Shown here one piece after another: positions 26,418 to 39,078 of a stretch of DNA of 64,000 nucleotides. Positions within the stretch are counted from its first letter, which is position 1. Each line of letters opens with the position of its first letter. The notes beneath the pieces are model-generated. The model did not search any database, was not told where the DNA came from, and saw only the letters and a program-made list of their open reading frames with translations. The translations under genes and the position numbers were made by a program. This DNA is from Juglans regia (Eukaryota > Streptophyta > Magnoliopsida > Fagales > Juglandaceae). Where the stretch lies: assembly GCF_001411555.2 (NCBI RefSeq), contig NC_049903.1, positions 12,567,234 through 12,631,233 of the forward strand, read 5' to 3'.

Positions 26418-27154
26418 GGGCATGTTTGCGTAATGAGATGAGACGAGAAATTCTCAAAACTTCTCATAATTTCCTTCCCAGACATCACTCAAACACAAAA
26501 CATTTTTCAATTTCAAATCTTCAACTTTTTCATCACATCATTACCTAATCATTATCCAAACACAGAAAACAATACAACTTTTCCAAACTTCCAAACAAAA
26601 CACAAAAATCATAACTTCATAGTATTTTTATTCAACTCTTTTTCTCTCCTTTCCTAAAATCCAATAAAACATCTTAACTCAAACCATTTCACCACTATTC
26701 ACAGAACTATGAGATACTCTAAGGCCTTGTTTGGGTAACAAGATACTCTCGGATATTCTAAACTTCTCAACACTTCTCATAATTTCCTTCTAAACATCAT
26801 TCAAACACAAAATACTTTTCAATTTTCCTTCCAAATATCATTCCAACACAATTCAATTTCAAATCTTCAACTTTTTTATCTAATCATTATCTAAACACAA
26901 AACCCAATATAATTTTACCAAACTTCCAAACAAAACACAAAAAACAATACAACTTTTTCAAATTTCAAAAAAAAAATATTATTAAGAAATTATACTCAAA
27001 TAATTTTTTAACTTTATAATATTTTTATTCAAGATTTTCTCGGTCCTTTCCCAAAACCCAATAAAACATCTTAACTCAAACTCTTTCACTACTATTCACA
27101 GAATTATGATATATTCTAAGTGTTCAAACGAGCCCTAAGTGTCCAAACGAGCCC
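26418..27154. mobile_element. Tourist/Harbinger-like MITE with a relative nested inside
   Basis: The outer element runs from GGGCATGTTTGCG to a terminus that reads GGGCTCGTTTGGA on the minus strand; flanks are TAA (26415-26417) and TAG (27155-27157). An inner element, 26723-27135, runs from GGCCTTGTTTGGG to the inverted GGGCTCGTTTGAA with perfect TAA duplications at 26720-26722 and 27136-27138. Both share internal words such as CTTCTCATAATTTCCTTC and AAAACATCTTAACTCAAAC. Confidence 0.75.
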
Positions 27155-28185
27155 TAGGGGAACAAACAAAAGGATTTATGCACATGGACTGCATAGATAA
27201 AACCACCACAACAGACCATGAAAGATGTGCTACCCATGAGATGGAGTAATGGATGATCAACACTTTCCAATTCTATCACGATCTGAGATTAAAATGCTAC
27301 AGAAACTCTACCCTCGGCCTCCATCAAATCCATCATTGCCACCACTCCCACACCTGTTCACCATTACCCACTCATTTAAATGTGTTCTGCCTATTCTGTG
27401 CATCCCAAACTGGTCATTTATGACTGAGGTGACCAAAAATCACAACTTCTTGTGTTTCAATTAGAGTGGCAGATGGCCATTCCTCGAAAGAAAAAAAAAA
27501 TCAAATCATCTCAATTCAGGAAAGAATACCCAAAATGAATCCTAAAGGGCCTTCAACTTCAAAATTCACTGCACCTAACTCATCCATTTGAGCTCAACTA
27601 CATCAAGGGATAGCAGATAACAGAATTCATTTATCTATTGAATTTAAAACTATAATTAAGATGCAATATCACTGTATTACTGCAGCACCAACTCAAAAAT
27701 AAAAAGAAAGAGAAAACTAACCGTGCCATTCAATAGTAAATTCTGGAACCCAAAAGGAAAAATGGGATTTTTTCAAGAATTTTCAAGAAACAGCAAACGA
27801 ACTTATTGACAAGGTGAGAATCCACAGAGCCCAGGTCCCAAAAACCACAATTTTGAAGCACAACCACACGAAAGTCGAAGTCAACCAAGCTATTTACGAC
27901 CCCAAACTCAATAAAGTTGAATAATTTACATCACAGAAAACCAAAACGAACTAAAGAATGAAAGCAGAGCCTACGATTAAAACGAACTCTTGAACCTAAA
28001 CCCTAGAAAGACCAAGTTCAAATGACAGTTAAACAGTTGAACTACCATTTCGCACGGCAAACACAACTTTGAAAAAGAAAATCACCAGAAAATACAAGAT
28101 TCAACCAACAGTAAATGGAGCTTTACAGTGAATTGAATTATACAATATACAGTTAATTGAAAAGAATGAAGGAAATACGCATACC

Positions 28186-28386
28186 CGTATAGCAGCTGAG
28201 AGTCGCTCTCGCTCTCTCGCTCTCGCTCTCTCTCTCTTTAACTTCCATGAACGGTCAGACATAGGTGACGTCGACTTCTGCTGGATGAATCGGACGGTTG
28301 AGATGGGACCTCGGGGACGGGATCGGACCGATGAGCATGGGCCACGAGGGATTAGGAACCAGCTCAGCGTGCCGCGTTGACACGTG
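28186..28386 (-). promoter_or_regulatory. Putative leader exon and promoter of the SSP4-like gene
   Basis: On the minus strand a GA-rich leader-like stretch ends at a possible donor (CTATACGG, then GTATGCG at 28185), and a G-box CACGTG lies upstream at 28381-28386. A matching acceptor (AAGTACAG) sits 9 bp before the ATG at 22328. This would give a leader intron of about 5.8 kb. There is no transcript support. Confidence 0.35.
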
Positions 28387-28534
28387 CAGGTTCTCGGAAA
28401 GAAAGGAAAGGCTAGGGACTCTCGAGGAAAAAAGGATCCAATTGGGGGACGGTGGTCCACCTCCTCCTTTTGCCCGTGTACCGCACCTCATTTTTTAAGT
28501 GTTTTAGTCGAGGAAAATGCAACATGCCCTGCTG

Positions 28535-29162
28535 GGCTCTCGCTGGACTGCAGTATTTTTTTATATATTTTTTTAAATTTTTTTTTATATAAATATTTTT
28601 AATAATTTTAAATATTTTAAAAAATAAAATAAAAAATATAATATTATTAAAAAATATTTTTTTAATTAGGAAGTAGAATAAAAAATAATTTTTAATAATT
28701 TTTTTTTTTTACTTTCTGATTAATGAAGTATTTTTTAATGATATTTTAAATTTATTTTATTTTTTAAAAATATGTAAAAGTGTAAAAAAAATCTATATAA
28801 CAAATAAATTAAAAAAATATACATAGACAAGTACATACTAAGTCCAACAGGAGTCCCCAGAGGGAGCTGTAGTATGACCATTTTAAATATTTTAAAAAAA
28901 TCATAATAGTATTAAAAAATACTTTCTTAAATATTTATAATTTTTTATTTTATTTCGTGATTAAGAAAGTATTTTTTAATATATATTTTTTACTTTCTGA
29001 TTAAAAAATTATTTTTTTAATAATATTTTAAATTTATTTTATTTTTTAAAAATATTTTAAAATATTAAAAAATTTATATAAAAATTTATTTAAACAAAAC
29101 AAATAAAAAATAATACTACAGTCCCCAGCTGGAGCCCCCAGCGGGGGCTGTAGCATCACCCT
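28535..29162. repeat. Pair of AT-rich fold-back elements with GC-rich caps
   Basis: Runs of A/T with inverted words (ACTTTCTGATTAA and TTAATTAGGAAGT) alternate with three related GC-rich caps: near 28527-28556 (CTGCTGGG...CTGCAGTAT), 28846-28878 (CCCCAGAGGGAGCTGTAG) and 29121-29155 (CCCCAGCGGGGGCTGTAG). This fits two adjacent MITE copies sharing a terminus. The family is unknown to me. Confidence 0.5.
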
Positions 29163-29810
29163 TTAGTCAAACTGATAAAATTGATCTTCTTATTCAATTC
29201 ATATGATATTTTACATAAAATTATAAATATATGTAACACTACTTATTTATATGTTATGATTTCATGTTATTAACTCTTGTGCATATGTTAGTAAGGTCAT
29301 GCCCAGTAAAAAATACAAATGCAGTGCTTTTGAATTTAGTTTAATTTAAATTAATTTGGTTTAATTTAAAAAAGTTGAATCGTTTAATATATTTTGTGTG
29401 AGAAATTAAAAAAATTATAATAATGAGATAAGATGAAATAAAACACTTCTTATATCCAAAAAAGATATTAATTTTTCGATGGAAGCCTCAATCCTGATGC
29501 GAGACCCTTTCTTTGAGTTGCTCTAGCTGTCGTAAGAACTAATGAAAGATAACTATTTAATAATTATAATAAATTTATTTATAAAACATTATTAATTTAA
29601 ATTTAATATTTTATTATGATTTTAAATTGAGAAATAAATAATTATTTTATTCAAATAAATGTACAAAAACTGTTTAATAAATATCTTTACAAATATTAAT
29701 ATCTTTACAAAAAATTTATCTGTCACTTAAACCCTCCTCGTGTTGTGTATAAAATAAAAGAGGGACTGCCAGTGAGGAGCTCAAAAAGCTCTTATGATCA
29801 AAAGCTCAAC

Positions 29811-32148
29811 TGTGGTGCCCTTGACTTCCACGTGTTATTTTTGTGGAGTTCGTGACATTGGAATGATGACCACACGGATCACGCACCCCAACGACCAGTG
29901 CTCAGAGTATGTACAAAAATAATATTTGTAGCAGAGAAATGAAAAGGGTCTTTCTTTATTAAGTACCATAATTGTTTAAAAACAGTAAAATAACTTTACA
30001 AAAATTATACAGTCATCTGACAGATAAATTAAAAACAGGAAATAACATAAGGGAAACAAATCTCATAGCGCTGAATAATATCTCAGCAACTCAAACCTCC
30101 GACTGAGTTGATCCCTTGGATTCATACTCGGGCTCTGCGTCAGACTCTACGGCACCATAAGACGGAACCGTAGGGTTAAACATCACAATGAAATTATGAC
30201 ATCTCAGCAAGTAATTAACTAAAACAACATCCAAGAGATTTAAAACACATTAATATAATCACGCGTCCTCATACGAACAAATATTTCAGAAAACAAAACC
30301 ACATTCTTTTTCCCAAAAATACCCTTTTAACTACTCACGTCAAAAATCTCATTTTTGTCCAATCATAACCATTAATTAATATGTATGCACCACGGTCTCC
30401 CCTATGGACCGTCCTCACGTCCTGGTTCTCATCGTCACACCACGGGTAACGTTCGTGCATGAGATTTCGTAACGAGTGATGACTAGTTATGCGCCCAACG
30501 CGTATATAGCCAAGCATCATTTCATCTCACCAACCAAAATGTCACAGAATCGATACGAGAGCGTTACCGTCTCATCTGTTCCCGTCGTCGCCCTGCGACA
30601 ACGTAAGGGACGTCACGTCAATCTGTTACTCTCCCGAGTGACCACAGGAGCTCCACCGAGATAATGTCTCATCTCGGCTTGGGGTCGTGATACACACGCA
30701 CCCACATATTCAATCACAATTCAAAACAGACAACGTGACATCACAGCACAATTTATTAAAAACGATAAATATGCATTTCAACAGTTTATTGGAATATATT
30801 TAAATATATCATTTACAAATTCTCAATAAATACAAAAATACAGTTTATAACCAACTACACGCGTAATCTCATCCTCCAATCCTGCCTAAGGCCCAACTCC
30901 AATTATCAATTACAACTCAACACTTCAACGGCCCAAGGCTCAATTTTCAATGAAACAAACAGATCAACAGTTTACAAATAAACAACAATTATAATGCCAA
31001 TTTAAATCACTTGAGTTGCGATGGAAAATTACATACACACGAAGATGGAAAACATATGAAAGATCAAGCAAAAGGGGCGTTGCTCAAGGTGGCGACACAG
31101 CGGCGGCAACAGTGATTTTCAAGAATCAAACAATAGCTTTTCTAGTGGGTTCTCTCTCAAAAGAATTTGATTTAAGAAAAAGTTTGAGAAACTCAACACA
31201 CAGCGATATCCAACAATTCACCAGAATGAAATATAAAATTTTAGAACCAAACAAAGCTCGGCAAAGCTTCACAAGCTCACAGTTTCACCAACAAAACAAT
31301 ACAGAACAAGACACAAATCAACAAGAAAAGAAGATGACTAAGACAAGAGAGGAAGGAAGAGGAACTCGACAGGCTTTATTGTAGAAGCAGTGGCCTATTT
31401 ATAGACCAAGAATGGCGGTGGTAGGTGCCCACGTGTCACACGAGTAAAAGAAGAGAAAACGACAGTGAGCCATGGAGGAGATGCGTGGTAGAGAGGGTCG
31501 CATGGTGAAGCGACGGGTTGACAGCAGCCTTCGATGTACATGCCGAAAGACACGGAGGCATCAATGAGAGCTCGAGGTGGAAGAGGGGGGCCGCGTGGAG
31601 CGATAGCTGGACAGCGAGTACACGGGGCCGCAACCGAGCGACACGGAACTGCCATAGGAAGGTGGTGGTGGCTCACGACAGCTGCTGGAACAAGAAGGGA
31701 GAAGAATAAAGTAGAAGAAAATAGAAGAAGGAAGAAGAAGAAGGGTTGCTGCACTGCGCAAGAAGGAAAGTGATGAAGCCCTATAGATCATCCTCCAAAA
31801 CGGTGTCGTTCAACTAAGGGGAGGGGCTGTGTTTTAATCTGCACGGGCTAGGCTCCTCAAACCGCAAGGTTGGGCTTCAAAACGCGGGCTGGGTTCACTG
31901 CTTGCGCACTGTTTGGGCCACAACACACACACGGGTTGGGCCTCACCTCACACACAACACAAATAAAAACACACACACAACCCACCAAAAAAAAAACACT
32001 ACAAAATCAAAGGCTCAAACCGAAATACACCAACAAAATAAAATAACATAAATAAATTAATATAATAAAATAAAATAATAAGGAATTAAAAACACATTAA
32101 AATAAAATATACGGAATATAAACACAAGCAAAAACTAGAGATCCCACA
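29811..32148 (-). mobile_element. Candidate solo LTR, 2.3 kb
   Basis: The ends are TG...CA (plus start TGTGGTGCCC, plus end GATCCCACA), flanked by TCAAC (29806-29810) and TCAAT (32149-32153), a 5-bp duplication with one mismatch. Read on the minus strand, a TATA box (TCTATAAATAGG, about 31405-31394) lies about 745 bp in, followed by AATAAA. This is the same layout as the LTR at 22800-25293. Open frames inside do not resemble gag or pol, and no second LTR is present. Confidence 0.55.
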
Positions 32149-32781
32149 TCAATTCTCGTTATTTTCTTTTTGCTAAAATAATTTAAAAAGCTTTTTATTT
32201 AAAAAAATTTATATATTTGTGACATTGATCGAGTTTGATATGTCTATTTATGATTTAAGAAATAGTATCATACATTCGGAATTAGATACTTTAGTATTAT
32301 TCTGTCTAAAAAAGGTCATATCTATAAAGAAAAGTTAAAATAGGTTTAATTTTATAAAATACAGTTATATAATGTCTAATTCGTTGAAAGAAAAATAGAC
32401 CAATAATATTTAAATAAGTTTTTAAAATATATATGTTTTATAAATAAGAACGAGAAATTTGCACACAATTTATCTTTCATTTCTCGAAATCAGAAGTTCA
32501 CTTGCTAACTTTTTTTAATCAACTGACTCCTTTGATTTTGTAGCTTTGGAAGTTTCGAGACAGAGAGCAGCCTTTATTGGCAGCAATATTCTCTTTAAAA
32601 AAAAATTACTTTTGAGATAAATAGTGTTGTACACTTTTAGCCCGATGCCATTATACAAAGAGTAGTCACATGGAACACACAAATCAACAAAGCAGCCTGG
32701 GGCTTTATTGGACATTTCACTTTGAATATAATTCTAATTAAAGTGATGTGCCCCTTACATCTTAACCTTTTTACGACCACC

Positions 32782-32847
32782 ATTTATAAACACATCTGCT
32801 ATCCTATCATCCTTCACTCTCTCAGTTCAATCCAATTTATTCTCTGA

Positions 32848-32889
<42 letters not shown>

Positions 32890-33127
32890 CTTTAGCCGCA
32901 GCGACACCCATATAATAGTTAGAAACATTTTCTTTATGGGGCTCGAAGTTGCAATAGATGGGCTGTAGAGGGTACAAATGGAAATGGGTTCAAGCTCTCG
33001 AGCCGAGTTTGGAGGCTCATCGTCTGCCTCTCCACCCATCTCGTGCTCCATATACGAAATGAAGTATTTGATTCCATTTTTATTCATTATTCTCTATGGT
33101 CAATCCCCTCTTTATCTGATTCTTTGA
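32782..33127 (+). other. Promoter-like segment with a 49-codon open frame
   Basis: A TATA-like TTTATAAAC (about 32783) is followed by a C/T-rich leader-like stretch, an 11-codon upstream frame (ATG at 32936), then an ATG at 32978 with 49 codons. The peptide is serine-rich at its N-terminus and hydrophobic at its C-terminus. It matches no peptide family I recognise. It may be a small gene, or the decayed 5' end of a larger one. Confidence 0.2.
32852..32886. repeat. (TC)n microsatellite
   Basis: About 17 uninterrupted TC units. Confidence 0.9.
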
Positions 33128-33349
33128 GCGTAATGGCATCGTCGGGGGCCGCATGGCCACTGCCAAGGTCTCAGGCCTAGCAGCAGAATAACACAGCGGT
33201 TTCACAGATGAGAGGCAGAAGATTATTCAAACTAAAAATATTTAACTAACAAGAAGAAGTAGAAGAAAGCATACCACGCTATGGAGAGATTGACAAGCAG
33301 AGAACCAAATTTGGGGGAATTGAAGGATGACATTCACTTTTATACTAAG

Positions 33350-33860
33350 TCACAAGCGGTGAGAGCGGTGAAAAACAAATTAAAAATAGAATTCGATAAG
33401 AGCTTCGGAAGCGGTGGAAAACAAAAGGAAATATGAATCTGAAGATCGAGGCTTTTATAGGAAGCGGCAAAAAAGACTTGATTTTATTCTTAAATCCACT
33501 TGGTGCAGGTGGTGATAAAAAAAATTATAGATAACAACTGGAATAGAAATCCACAGAAGCTACGAAAACCAGAAAGCGATTGAAAAAAAAATTAAAAATA
33601 GAATCCGATAAGAGCTGCGGAAGAGGTGGGAAACAAAAAGGAAATCACAATCTAATAAAAATTATAAAATCGTCGTTTTTACACGAAGCGGCAAAAAAAA
33701 TTTTGATTTTGTACTCTAAACATTCGGTGCAAGCGGTGGTGCAAAAAATAAGAACTTGAAACTAGAAGGATCAACGTTTTTATAGAAAGTGGCAAAAGAA
33801 ATTTGATTTTATACTTTGAAGCATTCGGTGCAAGCGGTGATCCAAGCAGAGATAACAAAA
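33350..33860. repeat. Degenerate tandem repeat
   Basis: GA(A)T(T/C)CGATAAGAGCT(T/G)CGG recurs at about 33391 and 33602 (period about 211). GAAGCGGCAAAAAA followed by ATT(C/T)GGTGCAAGCGGTG-like words recurs at about 33460, 33685 and 33784. The spacing suggests two full units plus a partial third. No coding capacity was recognised. Confidence 0.6.
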
Positions 33861-35689
33861 ATAAGAAGCGGAAAGCAGAACGTAAGAGAAGTGAAGGACA
33901 TGGCGGGAAAATGAATAAAAAATAGAGGGCGAAATTGGAAAGAAATGTGACAACTCTTACTTGTTTATTCGCACTTATATATATAGTAAATGAATAAATA
34001 TATATATAAACCACTATTAGAAATATCTATTTTATACACATGATATAGTATCATATAGATTACACATCTCTCTAAGTGAGTGTTGGAAACAATCAACTAG
34101 AAGCAGTCATGCAGTAAATATAAAATATGTACTGTTATAATGATTTATCTCTAATATTACTCTTAACATGTCTATGAGTATTACATTGACCTCGTCAACT
34201 GTATCTAAGATATATATTTTGAGCACTAGGTGAAACCTCTAACAATCAACTAAATTATTCGAAGTTTGTTAAGAGTCAGGGATAGAAGTTTGTTATGAGT
34301 TTATTTAGTTAATTGTTTAAATTATACCCTTAGTCGCAAAAACAATATTTGTTTTTTATCAACGTGAGTCTACATTAATTACGACTGTTTGATAAATGAA
34401 CCAGGCTGAGATTATTTTATTATTATTTATAAATTATTTTATATTTATTTTATATTTTTTATTAATATTTACAAATTACTTAAAATCATCTGGACATCTA
34501 AATATAACTAAGATTGAACGTAATTTCAAAATTTAATGGAGCGAAAGAATGATTGGCCCACGTAAACTTTGGATTATGCATGCCCCCAAGATTCTGACAT
34601 TTTGTATTAATTTAATTAAAATGTATGTAAAAATAAAAGTAAAGATTTATATGTTTATATAATATACTATGAGACATGAGATTAATGGCGGTTTAATATT
34701 TCATACCAATCCCGTAAAGCCGTAAAACTATTACATTAGTTCTGAAAATTTAAAATAGTAGTGGAAGAAACGTTTCTTCTATCTCTTTGTTTCCAAATTT
34801 TTAAAAATTTCAAGATTCTTAATAAAAAAAATTAAAATAATTTTTTTGCAAAGAAATTTGCATACTTTTAACCTATCGAAAAATGAATAAAGATATTTTT
34901 TTAATAAAAGAGTATTAATTGTGAATTATTTTAATCTCAAATATGTTTTGTTCTCCATATATCATATATATGCTCATTGATTCCTCAGGTAAATTCAAAT
35001 TTTTTAATTTGATTTATTATGTTGTATGTATGTTTAAATTAGTTTTGAATATCATAATATCATAATATGACTTTTCATGGTCATTTTCTTTGCCTTTTAT
35101 TTTAAGAACTTAAGTTAAATAATATGGACAAGCCAAAAATTTTAAATCATAAACATTGTTAAGACTAGGTTTCTAATTAATAAAAACAAATTGAACGAAC
35201 TTTTTCGACTTTTGATATTATTGAGACTAGGCCGTTTCGAAACAAATTAAATAAATAACGACTTTCTTATAAATTATTTGCTAGTTTAAATTGAGAAGAA
35301 ATGTGATAATTAATGAACCTTTATTTTTGGAAAGAACATTGAGATCAATTGGCATGTTAAATGTTTTTATTTTTTATTTTTACATTCAAACTTGGAACTT
35401 ACTATATACTTATATATGCATGCTTTTAAGTAATCTTTTAGTTTTTAATTTGTTATATAGAAATTTTTATATATCCTTCAACCCCCTCTACATAAATATT
35501 TGCTTCGTCCCTGACCATGCATGCAAAAGCATACGTGTTGCTGATACAATTTTAAGGCCATTAGGGCAATTAGTTGCAAAGAGGTTTGGGGCACGCAGGT
35601 TGTGGATGGATTAGCATAAACAACCGCATTGATGTTCGACAGAATTGCTTCTTCACATGATGTTTTGTTTTGCCTTGCGTATTGTTCGT
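33861..35689. other. AT-rich intergenic, nothing recognised
   Basis: It contains a short TA-rich run near 33976-34010 and simple AT-rich sequence. No gene, RNA or clear element was identified. Confidence 0.5.
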
Positions 35690-35692
35690 TTA

Positions 35693-35901
35693 GGTCCCAT
35701 TTGGATACAGAAATAGTTTCATCTCATCTCATATTATCATTATAATTTTTCTAAATTCACACACAAAATATAATAAATAATTCAATTTTTTTAAATCTCA
35801 AAATAATAATAATATTAAAAAATAATATTCTAATAATATTTTATTTAATTTTTAACTCTCATCTAAAATTATTTTATCTCATCTCACTATCCAAACGGGC
35901 C
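35693..35901. mobile_element. Tourist-like MITE family T, complete
   Basis: The termini are GGTCCCATTTGGAT and, inverted, GGCCCGTTTGGAT, with TTA duplications at 35690-35692 and 35902-35904. The interior carries the hallmark words CATCTCATCTCAT, AAAATATAATAAATAATTCAA and AATAATATTTTATT. Confidence 0.8.
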
Positions 35902-36180
35902 TTAATTTATTTTTTGCTAATTTGCAGTCATTTTTTTTCAGAGATTTTGTATTGCATCTTGTTTAATAAAAGGAACTTTTATGTTAAAAGAAGAAAGTTG
36001 TTGCACGCTTTATCGAGAAAGATTTGGGTTATAAGATTGTGCCACATTACTATTTTCCATTTGTCTTAATGGCCAAAATTGAATGAGGGTGCTCTTTGTC
36101 AATTTTCTATATTGGCCGAAGAGTGTATTGTGGTAGTTTTGATCATAGTTTGTATAAAATTTTAAAAGACTTAAGGAGAT

Positions 36181-36350
36181 GTTTGGATTCGAAGATGACT
36201 TGAGATGACTTGAGATGAGCTGAGATAGATTGTGAATAGTAATGAGATGAATTGTGAATAGTAGTGAGATTTATAAGTTAAAGTTACTGAATAGTAATGA
36301 ATAGTAGTAAGATGAGTTGAGATGAGCTGAGATAACTTGCGAATCCAAAC
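36181..36350. mobile_element. MITE, variant of family T
   Basis: Inverted ends GTTTGGATTCG enclose repeated GAGATGA and GAATAGTA(A/G)TGA words. It lacks the AT-rich core of the longer copies, so it may be an internal-deletion derivative. Confidence 0.6.
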
Positions 36351-36486
36351 AATTATAGTTTTTGAGGCATATTCCATTCCCAACTAAACTATTAGACTTT
36401 CCGTTAAGTGATCAATATATCGGTTTTGAGTAGACTAAACAATCCATCAATCAATCTTTTTGAACGTGAAATTGATATTATTATGA

Positions 36487-36648
36487 GGAGTAATTCTACA
36501 TACAACCATAAAGTGCGTAAATGTTGTGTAATCGCTTTAAAAAGAGTGGGGTCTACTATTAAAAAACTAATTTTTTTTTACGTGGATCCCAGATTTTATT
36601 TATTTTTTTAAAAATAATTACGCAGTGATTACATAATTCACGGTAGCA
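36487..36648. mobile_element. Fold-back MITE family F
   Basis: It begins with AGTAATTCTACATACAACC. It contains inverted subterminal words: GTGTAATCGCTTTAAAAAGAG on the left, and on the right a degenerate complement AAAATAATTACGCAGTGATTAC. Confidence 0.6.
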
Positions 36649-39070
36649 AATATCTTTTATCTATTACGAGAAAGATGTATTGGGAAAAGAAAATAAATCA
36701 ATTATAAAAATGATGATATTTTTTTCTTAGACAAATGAGTGACCTTAAGGAAAAAGGATGGGCCATGGATAGTCGTGCTAAAAATACAACACAATCAAGT
36801 ACCAATTCCCAATCCATAAGTTGGGAGACATGTTGGATATGTTAGTTGAGCCAGTAGTATTAAGATGGGAGATGACCGCAAAATGAAATACGATTATGAT
36901 TCCGATATGAACATTATTTCAATTGAGTTTGTGAAAGATGTTGCTAGAGGGTTTAATGGTCATGTACACAATTATCAAAATCAAGGTTTGAAGTTCCTTG
37001 AGTGAGGAAAGCGAGCTTTGGGATAGTGATTTCAAATCCAGAAGTTAAGCATGCTCAGTTAACTTCACGTAAGATAGGGTTTGGCTTGATGGGGTGATAG
37101 TGAAAAAGTTGACAAATAAGTCACCCTTACTGCCATTCTACAAAACGGTACATGATATTTTCACCTCATACAGCTCCTCATTCAATTATTTCGAAGTCAT
37201 TAGATTATTTTCCTTGTTTGATGTTCTCTCTTCTTCCACTTCACTCCGAAGAATAACTAGGACCAATTTAGTCGCATTTTCATTCATTCGGAATAATGGT
37301 TCTTTTACTTCATTTTTATTTACTTATTTTTTCCCTCTCTTTTCTTTTTTATTTTAAATTTATTTTTTCATTCCTTACATCATTCCATAAGTTTCATAGG
37401 TTTGATCTTGTAGAATTTGGCCCATTTTCTCATTATGAAAAATGTACAAAATAAATCAAATTGATTTTTAGATCACAATTACTATGTGAAATCTTCAATT
37501 TTTTCTCTTTCTCTATCTCAATCCTGTAGGTACAACGTTTGAATCAATTGAGACTATTTTATTTTGTTTACGTATGGATAGATATTATTACATTCTAATT
37601 CCTTCTTGATATTATTACATGTTTACGTATGGATAGATATTATTACATTCTAATTCCTTCTTGATATTATTACATTCCAATTCATTTTCTGAGAAATCCT
37701 GAGTTTCGTGCTTTGGTGGGTCTTCGAGATGCCTTCGATGACCTATGTTGTATTGAAAGGATATATACATGATCCAATTGGTTGCATAAAGCACGCAGTA
37801 TCAATGAAATTGGGGAAAGTATACATAAAATATAGTTCTTTTATATTATATTAGTATCAATTAGTGATCCCGGCTCGGTAAGTCCTTTCTTCTGTGAAGA
37901 ACAGTGGGTGTCAGTCCTACATTTTTTCTCTGTGGATTGAGAAGAAAGGGGGCTTAATGGAACTAATGAATAGACTTTGAACTTCAATTCTCGGGCCGGG
38001 AAAGACATCATTTATTAGAAAGTGCTAGATTGACAAGAGATGAGCTCAAGATGTGGCCAAGCAATTAACTAGACCCTACCACATACAGACAGTAAACAAG
38101 AGTTGTGCCAGCTTATTCAAAACCATCTTATCCAAAATGCTACTCTTGCCAGTGGTATAGATTTAACTATTTGCTAAGCACATGAATGCTTGATTGAGAA
38201 AAATAAGCTATTCGGAGTAAGTTCCTTAACTTGGAGAGGACATTAGTCCAAAATATACTTTATTGTTAATAGTAGATCAAGGACTTCTGCTTAGAGTCCT
38301 AAGAGAATTACCCTTGAATTGGCCATCTTATCAGCTAATTTTTAGCTAATATTAGGCTTTTTGCCTTTTACCTATCTCGTTCAAAACACAATTCCACGTA
38401 GAAAAAAAAAATTATTTACTTTTAAATTTTTTCTTATGTTTGTAAAAAAAAAAAAAATCATATTTTGCAGATCCATCTGCCAACACACTTTCTCCTTCCT
38501 TTGATCACTTGCTATCTCTGAAATCTCATCTCCAAATAGACCTTCTGCTAGCTTGTGGTAGACTACGAGGGTAGCCACGATTATTGCAACAGTAAAATCT
38601 ACCCATTCATGGCGGACCTCAGCCGGACATGCAGTGAGGTTGAATTTGTTCTGGTAATGGGTGATGAATTGGGGGAAACTAGGGAACTATTCAAGAGATA
38701 AAAAATTGAAAATGTTCTGCACTTTAGTTTTTACAAGAATATGGATAAAATCCACGAAGAAGAGGGGATTCACCCAAATATGTTCATGGGAGATGTATTA
38801 TACTACGGAGATAACCATTATATAGTGGAGCAAAATAATGCACAAACCAAGAAAGTCGAGAGATGCTATCGACGGAGCTGAAGCAGTGCCAACGTGACTG
38901 GATGGAGGAGTTGCGTTGGTGATGGATCCACGATCACAAGAAAAAGTACCAAGAACGAGCTATGAAGAACAAATGTGGAGAATAAATTGAGAAGTAATTT
39001 CGAGAGAGCTGTGAAAAACATGTTGTCAGAAGGAAGAAATTTCGAGAATGGGGAGAGATCGAGACATTAC
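36649..39070. other. Intergenic, no gene recognised
   Basis: Apart from the perfect 55-bp tandem duplication at 37566-37675, I see only A/T runs (for example 38401-38459) and open frames shorter than 90 codons with no motifs. Confidence 0.5.
37566..37675. repeat. Perfect 55-bp tandem duplication
   Basis: The unit starting GTTTACGTATGGATAGATAT occupies 37566-37620 and is repeated without a change at 37621-37675. Confidence 0.9.
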
Positions 39071-39078
39071 CTTTCGAG

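Noticed and set aside
32852..32886. Simple repeats as a CRISPR-like or satellite array
   Set aside because: They are ordinary dinucleotide microsatellites. No repeat-spacer structure was seen anywhere in the window.
36990..37100. A 5S rRNA-like word (GAAGTTAAGCATGCT) followed by GATGGGGTGA
   Set aside because: Only short words match. The spacing between them is about 12 bases too long and the rest of the 5S sequence is absent.
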